Shown here piece by piece: positions 45,078 to 54,220 of a stretch of 64,000 nt of DNA (the stretch's first letter is position 1; each line of letters starts with the position of its first letter). This stretch comes from Poindextera sp963706385 (GTDB lineage: Bacteria; Pseudomonadota; Alphaproteobacteria; Caulobacterales; Caulobacteraceae), in assembly GCA_963706385.1 (NCBI GenBank), contig OY970153.1:1798001-1862000 (forward strand), read 5' to 3'. The notes beneath the pieces are model-generated. The model did no database searches. It was not told the origin of the DNA and worked only from the letters and a program-made list of their open reading frames with translations. The position numbers and the translations under genes were made by a program.

Positions 45078-45839
45078 TCAGGCCGTGGCCCCGCCGTCGA
45101 TCACGATGGCCTGGCCGGTCGTCCAGGCGCCGGCGCGCGAGGCCAGGAACACCGCGGCGCCCGCGATGTCGTCGGGCTCCCCGAGCCGCCGCAGCGGCGT
45201 GTCCTGGCTGGAGCGCTTTTCGGCCTCGGGCGTGTCCCACAGCGCCTTGGCGAAGTCGGTCTTGACCAGGCCCGGGGCGATGCAGTTGACCCGGATGTTG
45301 TGCGGCGACAACTCCTGGGCCAGGTTGCGGGCGAGTTGGATGTCGGCCGCCTTGGAGATGGCGTAGGCGCCCAGGATCGCGCTGCCGCGCAGGCCGCCGA
45401 CCGACGAGATGATGATGATCGCCCCGTCCCTTCGCTCCTTCATCTCCGGCGCGACCATGTGGATCAGCCAGTGGTTGGCGATGATGTTGCTGTCCAGAAC
45501 CTTGCGGAAAGCCTCGTCGCTGATCCCGGACATCGGGCCGTAGTAGGGGTTGACGGCGGCGTTGCAGACCAGGATGTCGATCTTGCCGAACGCCTTGCGG
45601 GTCTCGTCGACCAGGCGCTGAAGATCGTCCTTGGACGAAATGCTGGCCGGGATGGCGACCGCCGCGCCCGGGTGTTTGGCGTTGATCGCCGCGGCCACCT
45701 CTTCGCAGGGGCCGGCCTTGCGCGAGGAGATCACCACCTTGGCGCCATGCTCGGCGAACCGCTCGGCGATCGCCTTGCCGATCCCGCGCGAGGATCCGGT
45801 AATGACGGCGACCTTTCCATCGAGATCGAACAGGCTCAT
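45078..45839 (-). CDS. Short-chain dehydrogenase/reductase (SDR family)
   Basis: 253 residues from the ATG at 45839, preceded by AGGGGAA. Classical SDR pattern: cofactor loop VITGSSRGIGKAIA (TGxxxGIG) at ~13-26, NAAVNPYYG (NAG-like motif), IIIISSVGGLRG (catalytic Ser), GAYAISKAADIQL (YxxxK) and IRVNCIAPGLVKTDF. RK in ISSRKAG after the second strand favours NADP(H). The closest style is the DHRS4/2-like or acetoacetyl-type oxidoreductase used in fatty-acid and steroid metabolism, but the substrate is not determinable. It is divergent from the Rieske oxygenase gene with a 231-bp gap that could hold a shared control region. Confidence 0.9.
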   Translation of the reverse strand: MSLFDLDGKVAVITGSSRGIGKAIAERFAEHGAKVVISSRKAGPCEEVAAAINAKHPGAAVAIPASISSKDDLQRLVDETRKAFGKIDILVCNAAVNPYYGPMSGISDEAFRKVLDSNIIANHWLIHMVAPEMKERRDGAIIIISSVGGLRGSAILGAYAISKAADIQLARNLAQELSPHNIRVNCIAPGLVKTDFAKALWDTPEAEKRSSQDTPLRRLGEPDDIAGAAVFLASRAGAWTTGQAIVIDGGATA

Positions 45840-46070
45840 GGGCGAGGTTCCCCTAAAACAGTTGTTTGATTGGCGCGCACCCTGTCGCGGGCCCGGCGCA
45901 GCGTCAAGCCTCGCCCGGGACGGCGCCTTGGACCTGGACCATTGATCTGCCGAACCGTCGCGCGGCGGCGGCTGACTTGTCCGGCTTCCTTGCTTTGCAT
46001 CAAGGCCTTCGCCGATCCCGCCGGCCAAGGAATGGGTCGCGATTTCGGGCCGCCGCGGATATGAAGACGT

Positions 46071-47174
46071 ATGGCTGAAGGCGACGCCAAGAGCATTGAG
46101 GACACCGAGGCCACGCGCTTCGGCCGCGGCTTCTTGCGCGACATCTGGTATTTCGCCGCGCTCGGCTCCGACCTGAAGCCGGGCAAACTGCAACGTTATG
46201 AGATGCTGGGCGAGCCGGTGCTGATCGGCCGCGCGCGCTCGGGCGAGGTCTATGGTCTGCGCGACGTCTGTCCGCACCGGGCGGCGCCGCTGTCGGCCGG
46301 CCGGCTGGTGGCCGAGGCGGGCGGGCGCGAAGCGGTGGAATGCCCCTATCACGGCTGGCGGTTCCGCACCGACGGCGTCTGTTCGGCCGTGCCCTCGCTG
46401 ACCCGCGACCAGGAGGTCGACATCGGCCGCATCCGCGTGCGCCGCTATCCGGTGGTCGAAAGCCAGGGCCTGGTGTTCGTCTGGATCTCCTCGGACCCCC
46501 GGGGCGAGGGCGAGCCCGACCAGCCCCCGCCCCGTTTTCCCGGCATCGTCGGCGGCGCGCCCAAGCTGGTCGACAAGATGGTGTTCGACAGCCACATCGA
46601 TCATGCCGTCGTCGGGCTGATGGACCCTGCCCACGGCCCCTATGTGCATCAGAACTGGTGGTGGCGCTCGCCCGCCTCCCAGCACGACAAGGCCAAGATA
46701 TTCGAGGCCCGCGAGGCCGGCTTCGCCATGGTCCGCCACCCGCCGTCGAAGAACAGCTACGCCTACAGGGTGCTGGGCGGGGCGCCGGCGACCGAGATCG
46801 TCTTCCGCCTGCCCGGCCTGCGCTACGAGCACATCCTGGTGGGCGCGCGCCAGGTGCTGTCCCTGACCTGCCTGACGCCGCTGAACGAGACCGCGACCCG
46901 GATCACCCAGATCATGTGGTCGGACCATCCGGCCTTCACCCTGCTGCGGCCGCTCATCGCGCGGGCGGCGCGCAAGTTCCTGCGCCAGGACGCGGCGATG
47001 GTGAACCTGCAGAACCAGGGCCTGGCCTACGACCCCTCGCTGCTCTGGATCGACGACGCCGACAAACAGGCCAAGTGGTACCAGGCGCTGAAGCGCGAAT
47101 GGGCCGCCAGCCGCCGCGAGGCACGCGCCTTCGTCAACCCGGTCGAGGGCGGCGTGTTGCGGTGGCGCAGTTGA
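46071..47174 (+). CDS. Rieske [2Fe-2S] aromatic-ring-hydroxylating oxygenase, large subunit
   Basis: 367 residues. The Rieske cluster is bound by CPHRAAPLS and CPYHGWRF (C-x-H ... C-x2-H) at ~67-100. The catalytic mononuclear iron site appears in DSHIDHAVVGLMDPAHGPYVHQNWWW (D...H...H). The layout and length resemble vanillate-O-demethylase/phenoxybenzoate-type and related single-component oxygenases rather than the ~450-aa dioxygenase alpha subunits. It needs a reductase partner not seen here. Substrate is unknown; candidates are aromatic ethers, sterols or bile-acid-type compounds. It ends 3 bp from the convergent S9 peptidase gene. Confidence 0.87.
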   Translation: MAEGDAKSIEDTEATRFGRGFLRDIWYFAALGSDLKPGKLQRYEMLGEPVLIGRARSGEVYGLRDVCPHRAAPLSAGRLVAEAGGREAVECPYHGWRFRTDGVCSAVPSLTRDQEVDIGRIRVRRYPVVESQGLVFVWISSDPRGEGEPDQPPPRFPGIVGGAPKLVDKMVFDSHIDHAVVGLMDPAHGPYVHQNWWWRSPASQHDKAKIFEAREAGFAMVRHPPSKNSYAYRVLGGAPATEIVFRLPGLRYEHILVGARQVLSLTCLTPLNETATRITQIMWSDHPAFTLLRPLIARAARKFLRQDAAMVNLQNQGLAYDPSLLWIDDADKQAKWYQALKREWAASRREARAFVNPVEGGVLRWRS

Positions 47175-47177
47175 AGG

Positions 47178-49181
47178 TCAGGGCTTCGCGGCGTCCGCCT
47201 GCTTGATCGCCGGCGTCGCCATCTCCGGGTCGGGCGGATCGTATTTCAGCACGAAGCCCAGCGAGGCCTTGGCCATCGCCAGCCGGGTGTCCTCATGCAG
47301 CAGCCGGTGGTCGGCGCCCGGCAGGGTGACGAATTCCACCGGCTTGCCGGCCGCCTTCAGCGCGTGCTCCATCTCCTGACTCTGGGCGATCGGCACGACG
47401 GTGTCGTCCTTGCCATGGATCAGCAGGATCGGCGCGTCGGCTTCAGCGGCGTGCTTGGCCGGCGAAATCGGATTGGTCTGATTCCCCCAATCCGAACTCA
47501 CGCCCATGAACGCCTTCCAATAGCGCTGTTCCTCGGAGGCGCTGCCGGCGGCCTTGTCGCGCGCGTAGTCCAACATGCCCGCGAAATCGGACACGCCGGC
47601 CATCGACACCGCGCAACGGTAGAGGCCATGCTGGAGCGTGACGCCCGCCTGGGCGGCATAGCCGCCATAGCTCCAGCCGACGATGCAGGCGCGCTTTGGG
47701 TCCACGATCCCCTGTTTGGCCAGTGATTCGAGCCCATCCGAGATGTCCGTCTGCATCTTGCGGCCCATCTGGCCGAAGCCGGCGTCGCGGAACTCGACGC
47801 CGTAGCCTGACGAACCGCGGAAATTGGGCTGGAACACCGCATAGCCGCGCGAGGCGAAGAGCTGCGCCCACCAGTCGAACACCGGATAGTCGCGCTCCTC
47901 CGGCCCGCCATGCGGCATGACGATCACCGGCAAATTCTTCGCCTCTCGCCCGGCTGGCAGATTCAGGACCCCGCGCAGCGCGAGTCCGTCGGCGGCCTTC
48001 CAGTCCACCATCTCGATGGTTCCAACGTCCGTCGAGGCGACTGCGGGATATTCGTATCCGATCGGATCGGCCTTGTGGGTCGCGATGTCGACCAGCCAAT
48101 AGGTGCCGGAATCGCCGGCCCCCGAAGTCTCGACGATCATCCGACCGAGATCCGGCGTGAAGCTGACCAACTCGACCGACAGACCGGAGAAGGCCTTCAG
48201 CGCGCCTCGGGCCCTGGCCTCGGCGACGGGCGAGAAAAACTTGGGGACAGGCTGGTCGCCGCGGTTGAACGTACCAACCCACAACCCGCTCACGGGATCG
48301 AGCAGGGCGCCATCGGCGGTCTCGTTTTCCGGCGCCTTGGCCGGCGCGGCTCCGGACAACGGCAGCTCCTGGAATTCCGATCCCTGCTCGAGAGGCCGGT
48401 CGATCAGAATGGTGTCCGGCGTGCGGCCGCGCGACAGGCTGCCAACTCCGCCCAGCTTGGATGTTCCCGACGCCAGCAGGCGTCCGCCGAATTCGCCGGT
48501 TCGCACCTGCCAGGCGCTGGTCTTTTCGTCATAGGTCGTGCGCGCGATGATCTGGCCGTCGGGACCGACCAGCCAACCCGCGGTTTCCTCGCTGCCATGA
48601 GCGACGAGAGCGATCGCGCCGCTGTCGAGATCGACGCGATAGAGATCTGGCCACATGTGGTCGAGCCAGCGGCCATTTGGATCCATCCCCCCTTGAAACG
48701 TGATGCCGCCGAAAAAACCGTACCAATGATTGCCAATTTGAGCGGAACCATAGACGCCATCGACAATGTTGGCGACATTGGAATGCTTGTCTAATATAGC
48801 AACAATTTTTTTCGATATAATATTAATTGAAATTATTGTGGTGAACTCCGCCTTCGAAACATCGAAGTCCATGCCGAGCGGCACCGTGTGAGAGAAAGCC
48901 ACCAAGAGGTGGTCCTCGCCCACCCAACTTACATCCACCACCTTCGCCTGACCGACGTCGGCCGCGACAAACACCATGTTTCCGTCCGCCGTCGCGGCCA
49001 CCAGTTTCCGCGACTCGCCGATCACCGCGATGAAGGCGTAGCGCTGGCCGGACGGCGAGAGGCTGATCTGTTCGACCCCCGGCAGCTTGCCGTAGGCCTC
49101 GACCGGCGGCGGCGCGGCGGACGCCGGCGCGGACAACCAAAACGCGCTCAGCGCGACGAGCGCGACACAATGGCGAAACAT
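47178..49181 (-). CDS. Exported S9-family (prolyl oligopeptidase-like) serine peptidase
   Basis: 667 residues with a signal peptide (MFRHCVALVALSAFWLSAPASA). Residues ~30-400 are a beta-propeller-type region; the alpha/beta-hydrolase domain follows. The nucleophile is in CIVGWSYGGYAAQAG (Ser ~502), the Asp in IHGKDDTVVP (~592) and the His in LPGADHRLLHED (~624). PHGGPEERDYPVFDWWAQLFASRGYAVFQPNFRGSSGYG is the usual S9C entry block. It probably degrades peptides in the periplasm, as dipeptidyl or acylaminoacyl peptidases do. A short stretch of its gene around 48780-48840 is markedly AT-rich, but the frame stays open. Confidence 0.92.
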   Translation of the reverse strand: MFRHCVALVALSAFWLSAPASAAPPPVEAYGKLPGVEQISLSPSGQRYAFIAVIGESRKLVAATADGNMVFVAADVGQAKVVDVSWVGEDHLLVAFSHTVPLGMDFDVSKAEFTTIISINIISKKIVAILDKHSNVANIVDGVYGSAQIGNHWYGFFGGITFQGGMDPNGRWLDHMWPDLYRVDLDSGAIALVAHGSEETAGWLVGPDGQIIARTTYDEKTSAWQVRTGEFGGRLLASGTSKLGGVGSLSRGRTPDTILIDRPLEQGSEFQELPLSGAAPAKAPENETADGALLDPVSGLWVGTFNRGDQPVPKFFSPVAEARARGALKAFSGLSVELVSFTPDLGRMIVETSGAGDSGTYWLVDIATHKADPIGYEYPAVASTDVGTIEMVDWKAADGLALRGVLNLPAGREAKNLPVIVMPHGGPEERDYPVFDWWAQLFASRGYAVFQPNFRGSSGYGVEFRDAGFGQMGRKMQTDISDGLESLAKQGIVDPKRACIVGWSYGGYAAQAGVTLQHGLYRCAVSMAGVSDFAGMLDYARDKAAGSASEEQRYWKAFMGVSSDWGNQTNPISPAKHAAEADAPILLIHGKDDTVVPIAQSQEMEHALKAAGKPVEFVTLPGADHRLLHEDTRLAMAKASLGFVLKYDPPDPEMATPAIKQADAAKP

Positions 49182-49275
49182 CCGGACATCCCCCCTCTTG
49201 GTTGCGCCATCTTGCGGACGCGCCGCGCGCGGTCAATACGCGGTCGGCGACACGGCGTGAAAGTGACTCGGATCG

Positions 49276-49863
49276 ATGCGGATCGTTGGCGGCGCCTATC
49301 GCGGACGCGGGCTGGTCAGCCCGCCCGGCCAATCCACCCGGCCGACCTCGGATCGCGCGCGCGAGGCGATCTTCAACGTCCTGGAGCACGCGCCCTGGTC
49401 GCCGGGCCTGCGGGGCGCGCGGGTGATCGACCTGTTCGCCGGTTCCGGCGCCCTGGGGCTGGAGGCGCTGTCGCGGGGCGCGGCCTTCTGCCTGTTCGTG
49501 GAGACCGACCCGGGCGCGCGCGGCGCCATCCGCGAGAACGTCGAGGCGCTGGGCGCGCGGGGCGAGCTGTTCGGCCGCACGCGCATCCACCGGCGCGACG
49601 CCACCGACCTTGGCCCGCGCCCCGGAGCCGATGGGCCGCCGTTCGATATCGCCTTCCTCGATGCGCCCTATGGCCAGGGCCTGGGCGAACGGGCGCTGGC
49701 CGAACTGGCCGCCGGGGGCTGGCTGGCTGAGGGAGCGCTGGTGGTGGTTGAACGCGGTCAAGCCGAACCCGCGCCGCAAACGCCTGGCTACGAGGCTCTG
49801 GACGAGCGCCGCTACGGCGCGGCCAGGGTGCTGTTCGCCCGGCGGGGGATTTCGGGCGGCTGA
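49276..49863 (+). CDS. rsmD: 16S rRNA (guanine966-N2)-methyltransferase RsmD
   Basis: 195 residues. The N-terminus MRIVGGAYRGRGL followed by TRPTSDRAREAIFNVL is diagnostic of RsmD. SAM-binding motif I is VIDLFAGSGALGLEALSRG and motif IV is FLDAPYG, a DAPY variant of the usual DPPY. It methylates N2 of G966 in 16S rRNA during 30S assembly. The start is the ATG giving the standard N-terminus. The last 52 bp overlap tail-to-tail with the CPBP protease gene on the other strand. Confidence 0.93.
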   Translation: MRIVGGAYRGRGLVSPPGQSTRPTSDRAREAIFNVLEHAPWSPGLRGARVIDLFAGSGALGLEALSRGAAFCLFVETDPGARGAIRENVEALGARGELFGRTRIHRRDATDLGPRPGADGPPFDIAFLDAPYGQGLGERALAELAAGGWLAEGALVVVERGQAEPAPQTPGYEALDERRYGAARVLFARRGISGG

Positions 49864-50855
49864 GGCGGTCCGCTATCGGCCTCCAGGCCGCTCCAGCGCC
49901 TGAGCGGCGCCCAGCGCATCACCAGTTCGACCACCGCCACCGCCGCCAGGCTGGCCGACAGATTGACCGCCACCGCCAGCGGGCTTGAGACGGCCGGCGT
50001 CTGGCTCTGCTGCGGGGTCTGCGCCAGCATCAGGATCACCAGATTGTTGGCCGCGTGGATGCCGATGCCGATCTCCAGGCCGCCGGTGCGCAGCACGCCC
50101 CAGCTCAACGCCATGCCCAGCACCGCGCGGGCCAGATTACGCCCCGGATCGGGGTCGACGTGCAGCAGCGCGAAGATCAGGCTGTTGAACAGAAGGATGG
50201 CCGGCAGGCCGCGCGTGAAGGCGGCGGAGACCTGCAACAGCCAGCCGCGGCACAGGACCTCCTCAAAGGCCGCCGCCGCCGGCAGCGCGACCAGCATCAC
50301 CGCCACATAGGCGATCCGTATACGAACCGCCTCGTCCGCCTTCAGGAATATCGGCCGGTCCGGCCATCCGTGTGCGGCTTCCGGGATCGAGGCGGTTACG
50401 CCGAGAATCAGGCCAAACAGCACCAGCCCGACCCAGAACAGCCGCCAGCGGAACCGCGGCGCGCTGGTGATCCAGCTCCGCGCCGGGCGACGATAGACGA
50501 CGACCGCGCCGGCCAGCACCGCGATCATGACGGCCAGCGAAACCACTCCGACCCACACCGTCGTGGTGATGCCGCCCAACAGGCAGTCGGCGCAACTCAC
50601 CCGGCTCGACCGGGCGGCGGCGAACAGGTCGGCCGGCCAGCGCGGCGCCTCGCGCAGCACCAGAAACTGGATCAGCCAGCTGTTGATCAGACCCCCGACC
50701 AGATAGCCGGCCAGCCCCAGAACCAGAGCCAACGGTGCCATCAGCCCCAGCGCCGCGGCCGGCCGCCACCAGACGTGCTCGCTGGGCGCGATCGGCTTCA
50801 GGAAAGCCGGCGTGCCGACGAGATGCAGCCAGCGATCGACCCGCAGCTCCCCCAT
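49812..50855 (-). CDS. CPBP-family intramembrane metalloprotease
   Basis: 347 residues with about eight hydrophobic segments. The three CPBP/Abi motifs are present: AFEEVLCRGWL (EExxxR) near residue 200, LIFALLHVDPD (FxxxH) near 228 and GIHAANN (HxxxN/B) near 268. These are glutamate/metal membrane proteases related to CAAX prenyl endopeptidase Rce1; bacterial targets are mostly unknown. A Cys-rich loop (SRVSCADCLLGG) separates the first helices. The gene follows mutL by 10 bp on the same strand and its end overlaps rsmD on the other strand by 52 bp. Confidence 0.87.
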   Translation of the reverse strand: MGELRVDRWLHLVGTPAFLKPIAPSEHVWWRPAAALGLMAPLALVLGLAGYLVGGLINSWLIQFLVLREAPRWPADLFAAARSSRVSCADCLLGGITTTVWVGVVSLAVMIAVLAGAVVVYRRPARSWITSAPRFRWRLFWVGLVLFGLILGVTASIPEAAHGWPDRPIFLKADEAVRIRIAYVAVMLVALPAAAAFEEVLCRGWLLQVSAAFTRGLPAILLFNSLIFALLHVDPDPGRNLARAVLGMALSWGVLRTGGLEIGIGIHAANNLVILMLAQTPQQSQTPAVSSPLAVAVNLSASLAAVAVVELVMRWAPLRRWSGLEADSGPPQPPEIPRRANSTLAAP

Positions 50856-50865
50856 CGTCCTGGTC

Positions 50866-52689
50866 TCACCTTCGCCCGAACAGCCGCTCGATATCCGCGA
50901 GCTTCAACTCCACATAGGTAGGCCGGCCGTGATTGCACTGGCCGGAATGGGGCGTGGCCTCCATTTGACGCAAAAGCGCGTTCATTTCGGCCGCGCTCAG
51001 CCGACGGCCGGCGCGAACCGAGCCATGGCAGGCCATGGTCGAGCACACCGCCTGCAGCCGTTCGGCCAGCGCCAGGGCCGCGTCGTTCTCGGCCAGGTCG
51101 TCGGCGATATCGCGGATCAGGCCGGCCGCGTCGGTCGCGCCGAGCAGCGCCGGGGTCTCGCGCACCAGCACCGCGCCCGGTCCGAATGGCTCAACGACCA
51201 GACCCAGGGCCGCGAGTTCGCCTGCCCGGGCGACCACCCTCTCGGCCTCGGCCGGATCGAGATCGACCACTTCCGGCGCCAACAGCGCCTGACGGGCCAC
51301 GCCACCAGCCTCCATCTCGGCCTTCATCCGTTCGTAAACCAGCCGTTCGTGAGCGGCGTGCTGATCGACGACGACGATGCCGTCGCGGGTCTGGGCGACG
51401 ATGTAGGTTTCATGCACCTGGGCGCGGGCGGCGCCGAGGGGAAAGTCGGTCGGATCGACCAGGCCCGCGCCGGCCGGCCCGGCTTCGCCGGCATGGGCTT
51501 CTTGGGCGAGCGGCTCATAGCGAGCGGAGATTTCCTCCACGCCGGGCAGGCTGGGCGCGTTGGCGCCCGGTCGCCAGCCGCCGGCGCTCCAAGCGGAAAA
51601 GCCGCTCGCCGAAGCCCCGCCGGGTCGAAAGCCGGCCAGGGCGCTCGTCGCCGCCGTGGTCGAGGCGCGATGGCCGGCGCCGGCCAGCGCGTGCCGCAGC
51701 GCGCCGACGATCAGGCCGCGCACCAGGGCCGGATCGCGAAAGCGGACCTCGGCCTTGGCCGGATGGACGTTGATGTCGACCTCCGTCGGGTCGAGCGCGA
51801 CGTAGAGCACCGCCGTCGGGTGCCGGTCGCGGGCCAGGAAATCGGCGTAGGCCGCGCGCAGCGCCCCTTGCAGCAGCCGGTCGCGCACCGGCCGGCCGTT
51901 GACGAACAGGTATTGATGGCCGGCGGCGCCGCGCGAATAGGTCGGCAGGCCGGCATAGCCGGAGAGGGCGACGCCCTCGCGTTTCTGGTCGATCAGCAGA
52001 GCATTGGCCTCGAACTCGCGGCCGAGCACCGCCGCCAGCCGCTTGAGCCGCCCCTCCGGGCCCGGGCGTTCCGGCAAAAGGCGCAAGGCGCGCCGGCCGT
52101 CCAGATCGAGCGAGAAGCCCACCGCCTCGTGGGCCATGGCCTGGCGCTTGACCTCCTCGGCGATGGCCATGGCCTCGGCCCTGGCCGACTTCATGAACTT
52201 CAGCCGCGCGGGCGTGGCGTAGAACAGGTCGCGCACTTCGACGCGCGCGCCATGCGGGCCGGGGAAGGCCGCGGGCTGGATCGGTCCTTGCGCGCCGCCA
52301 TCGACCACCACCGCGAAGGCGTCGGCCGATCCCCTGGCCCGCGCGCTGAGCGTCAGGCGGGCCACCGAGCCGATCGACGGCAGCGCCTCGCCGCGGAAAC
52401 CCAGGCTGGCGATGCGCAACAGGTCGAAGCTTCCGTCCGGACCGGGCGCGAGCTTGGACGTGGCGTGCCGTTCCAGCGCGATCGGCAGGTCCTCGGCGCT
52501 CAGGCCCTCGCCGTCGTCGGCCACCAAGATGCGGGCTAGGCCGCCCTCGTCGGCCTGAACCTCGATCTGGCCAGCGCCCGCGTCGATGGCGTTTTCCACC
52601 AGTTCCTTGACCGCGCTGGCCGGCCGCTCGACCACCTCGCCGGCGGCGATGCGGTTGACGGTCTCGGGCGGCAGACGGCGGATGGTCAT
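50866..52689 (-). CDS. mutL: DNA mismatch repair protein MutL
   Basis: 607 residues from the ATG at 52689 (MTIRRLPPETVNRIAAGEVVERP; a GTG two codons upstream is possible). GHKL ATPase motifs: ELVENAIDAGA, VADDGEGL and LGFRGEALPSI. The transducer region has FVNGRPVRDRLL and DINVHPAKAEVRF. An Ala/Gly/Pro-rich linker (~340-420) leads to the dimerisation domain. There DQHAAHERLVYE matches the endonuclease metal motif DQHA(X)2E(X)4E, with ACHGSVRAG and CNHGRPT also present. It is therefore a nicking-competent MutL, as expected where no MutH exists. It matches MutS-recognised mispairs to strand incision. Confidence 0.95.
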   Translation of the reverse strand: MTIRRLPPETVNRIAAGEVVERPASAVKELVENAIDAGAGQIEVQADEGGLARILVADDGEGLSAEDLPIALERHATSKLAPGPDGSFDLLRIASLGFRGEALPSIGSVARLTLSARARGSADAFAVVVDGGAQGPIQPAAFPGPHGARVEVRDLFYATPARLKFMKSARAEAMAIAEEVKRQAMAHEAVGFSLDLDGRRALRLLPERPGPEGRLKRLAAVLGREFEANALLIDQKREGVALSGYAGLPTYSRGAAGHQYLFVNGRPVRDRLLQGALRAAYADFLARDRHPTAVLYVALDPTEVDINVHPAKAEVRFRDPALVRGLIVGALRHALAGAGHRASTTAATSALAGFRPGGASASGFSAWSAGGWRPGANAPSLPGVEEISARYEPLAQEAHAGEAGPAGAGLVDPTDFPLGAARAQVHETYIVAQTRDGIVVVDQHAAHERLVYERMKAEMEAGGVARQALLAPEVVDLDPAEAERVVARAGELAALGLVVEPFGPGAVLVRETPALLGATDAAGLIRDIADDLAENDAALALAERLQAVCSTMACHGSVRAGRRLSAAEMNALLRQMEATPHSGQCNHGRPTYVELKLADIERLFGRR

Positions 52690-52827
52690 CACCACCCACT
52701 CTAGCCGATTCCGAGCGAGCGCGCCGGATCATGCGCCCGGCGATCGCATGGACCCGGCGGCCGGAGCTTTTTAGTATTGGAGCTCGATGGGCGCCGAAAC
52801 CGGCGTCCACTTTCGGCTATCGCGCGC

Positions 52828-53412
52828 TTAAAGACCCGGCAGCTTGATGTGGGCCTGCTGCTGGCGCTCGATCACCACCGGCTGGTTGGCCGTGAGCTTC
52901 TGGACGCGGGCGGCCTCCACCGCCGGGTCGATCGGCGTGGGGGTCGCGGCGCCGGCCTGGCTGGCGGTCAGGGCCGCGCCCTGGGTCTCGGGCCGGCCCT
53001 TGCGCCAGAACATCACCCGGTCGGCGAAGCTGGGATCCTTATGGGCCAAGGCGCCGAACTCGTCGTCGATGACGAACCGGATCATCGGATCAGCCTTGTC
53101 GGCGCCGGCCTTGGCGGCCAGCAGTCGCTCGCCGTCCGAGCGCGCCTCGCCGGCCCGCTGGTTGAGCAGGGCCAGGCGGGCCTGGCTCTCGGGCTGCAAC
53201 TCCTGGGGCCGCGGCTCGCCGGGAGACGGCGGGCGCAGCGCATAGTCGGGCGGCACCACCAGCGGGGCCTTGGTCACCACGGCGAATTCGTCCGGAACGA
53301 CCTTGCTCATGCCCAGCGCGGCCTGGGTGCTCTTGCAACCCGCAAGCCCGAGGCCGGCCAGCCCTAGGCCGGCGATCAAGACTGCGGGAACCGCGACGCG
53401 GTTGAAACTCAT
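52828..53412 (-). CDS. DUF3035 lipoprotein
   Basis: 194 residues from the ATG at 53412, after GGAGCAAG. A lipobox ends the signal peptide (LGLAGLGLAGC, Cys 26). The mature protein has MSKVVPDEFAVVTKAPLVVPPDYALRPPSPGEPRPQ, the DUF3035 hallmark, then a helical charged region and a Pro/Gln-rich end. DUF3035 proteins are alphaproteobacterial outer-membrane-type lipoproteins whose genes follow ileS-lspA, as here, 76 bp after lspA. Function is unknown. LspA next door is the very enzyme that would process it. Confidence 0.88.
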   Translation of the reverse strand: MSFNRVAVPAVLIAGLGLAGLGLAGCKSTQAALGMSKVVPDEFAVVTKAPLVVPPDYALRPPSPGEPRPQELQPESQARLALLNQRAGEARSDGERLLAAKAGADKADPMIRFVIDDEFGALAHKDPSFADRVMFWRKGRPETQGAALTASQAGAATPTPIDPAVEAARVQKLTANQPVVIERQQQAHIKLPGL

Positions 53413-53488
53413 CAGACACTTGCTCCTCGGGCCGCCCAGCCGTTCTCGTCCGTCTCGATACCGCATTAAGCCGCCCGGCGCCAACGGG

Positions 53489-54016
53489 CTATGCACGACT
53501 CGCCGGCGCGCTCGTCCGCGCGCCCAGCAGCATCTCGACCAGCAACAACGCGACCCCGACGCTGATCGCGCTGTCGGCGAGGTTGAACACCCATTTGAAG
53601 CCGAGCCCGCTGAAGTCGAGAAAGTCGGCCACTGCGCCGAACCGCACCCGGTCGATGATGTTGTTGCCAATCGCCCCGCCCATGACCAGACCCACGGCGA
53701 GCGCGGTGAGCGGACGCGTCATCCGCCGCGCCCAGAGCGCCAGCGCCGCCACCACGCAGGCGGCGAAACCGACCAGCAGCCATCGGCCCGTCTCGCCCCG
53801 CGCGGCCAAGAGACCAAAACTGATCCCCGGATTCCAGACCATCGACAGGCGGAAGATCGGCAGCACCTCGACCATGCCCCGGCCCGGCAGATCGAGCGGC
53901 CCCAGCACCCAGGCCTTGGAGGCCTGGTCGAGGACCACCACGACGGCGGCGAGGGCGTAGGCCATCCAGCCGAGGCGGTTGACCAGGGGGGGCTTGGCCG
54001 TTTGGGACTTGGTCAT
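53489..54016 (-). CDS. lspA: Lipoprotein signal peptidase (signal peptidase II)
   Basis: 175 residues with four membrane helices. Catalytic Asp residues lie in the two LspA signatures: GGAIGNNIIDRVRFGAVADFLDF and VFNLADSAISVGVALL. The first helix ends in VVVLDQASKAWV, also conserved. It cleaves prolipoproteins just before the lipid-modified Cys in the inner membrane. It is downstream of ileS in the classical ileS-lspA order, separated by a 204-bp gap holding an inverted repeat pair rather than a gene. Confidence 0.96.
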   Translation of the reverse strand: MTKSQTAKPPLVNRLGWMAYALAAVVVVLDQASKAWVLGPLDLPGRGMVEVLPIFRLSMVWNPGISFGLLAARGETGRWLLVGFAACVVAALALWARRMTRPLTALAVGLVMGGAIGNNIIDRVRFGAVADFLDFSGLGFKWVFNLADSAISVGVALLLVEMLLGARTSAPASRA

Positions 54017-54023
54017 TGCGTGT

Positions 54024-54219
54024 CCCTTCTCCCCTTGCGGGAGAAGGAGGGGCCCATGGCGCAGCCATGGGAGGATGAGGGGTTTCGCCGCGGTCTTCGA
54101 GACCCGTCGGCAGATCCGAAAAAGCGCAGATGGGGGACGGACGACGGGTCCGGACGACCCCTCATCCTCCCACGCCGCTTCGCGGCGCGGGCCCCTCCTT
54201 CTCCCGCAAGGGGAGAAGG
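54024..54219. repeat. Large inverted repeat pair between ileS and lspA
   Basis: CCTTCTCCCCTTGCGGGAG...GGAGGGGCCC followed by GAGGATGAGGGG at the left is matched by the inverted complement CCCCTCATCCTCCC...GGGCCCCTCC...GGGGAGAAGG at the right. Each arm has its own small hairpin (CCATGGCGCAGCCATGG; CGCCGCTTCGCGGCG). The pair starts one base past the ileS stop, so it lies within the ileS-lspA transcript. Confidence 0.83.
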
Positions 54220-54220
54220 C

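Noticed and set aside
45840..46928. Upstream extension of the SDR frame to 616 aa
   Set aside because: The extra part is the antisense of the Rieske oxygenase gene; the SDR fold starts at MSLFDLDGK with a proper ribosome site.
48780..48840. AT-rich patch inside the S9 peptidase gene as an inserted element
   Set aside because: The reading frame and protein pattern continue normally through it and no inverted or direct repeats bound it.
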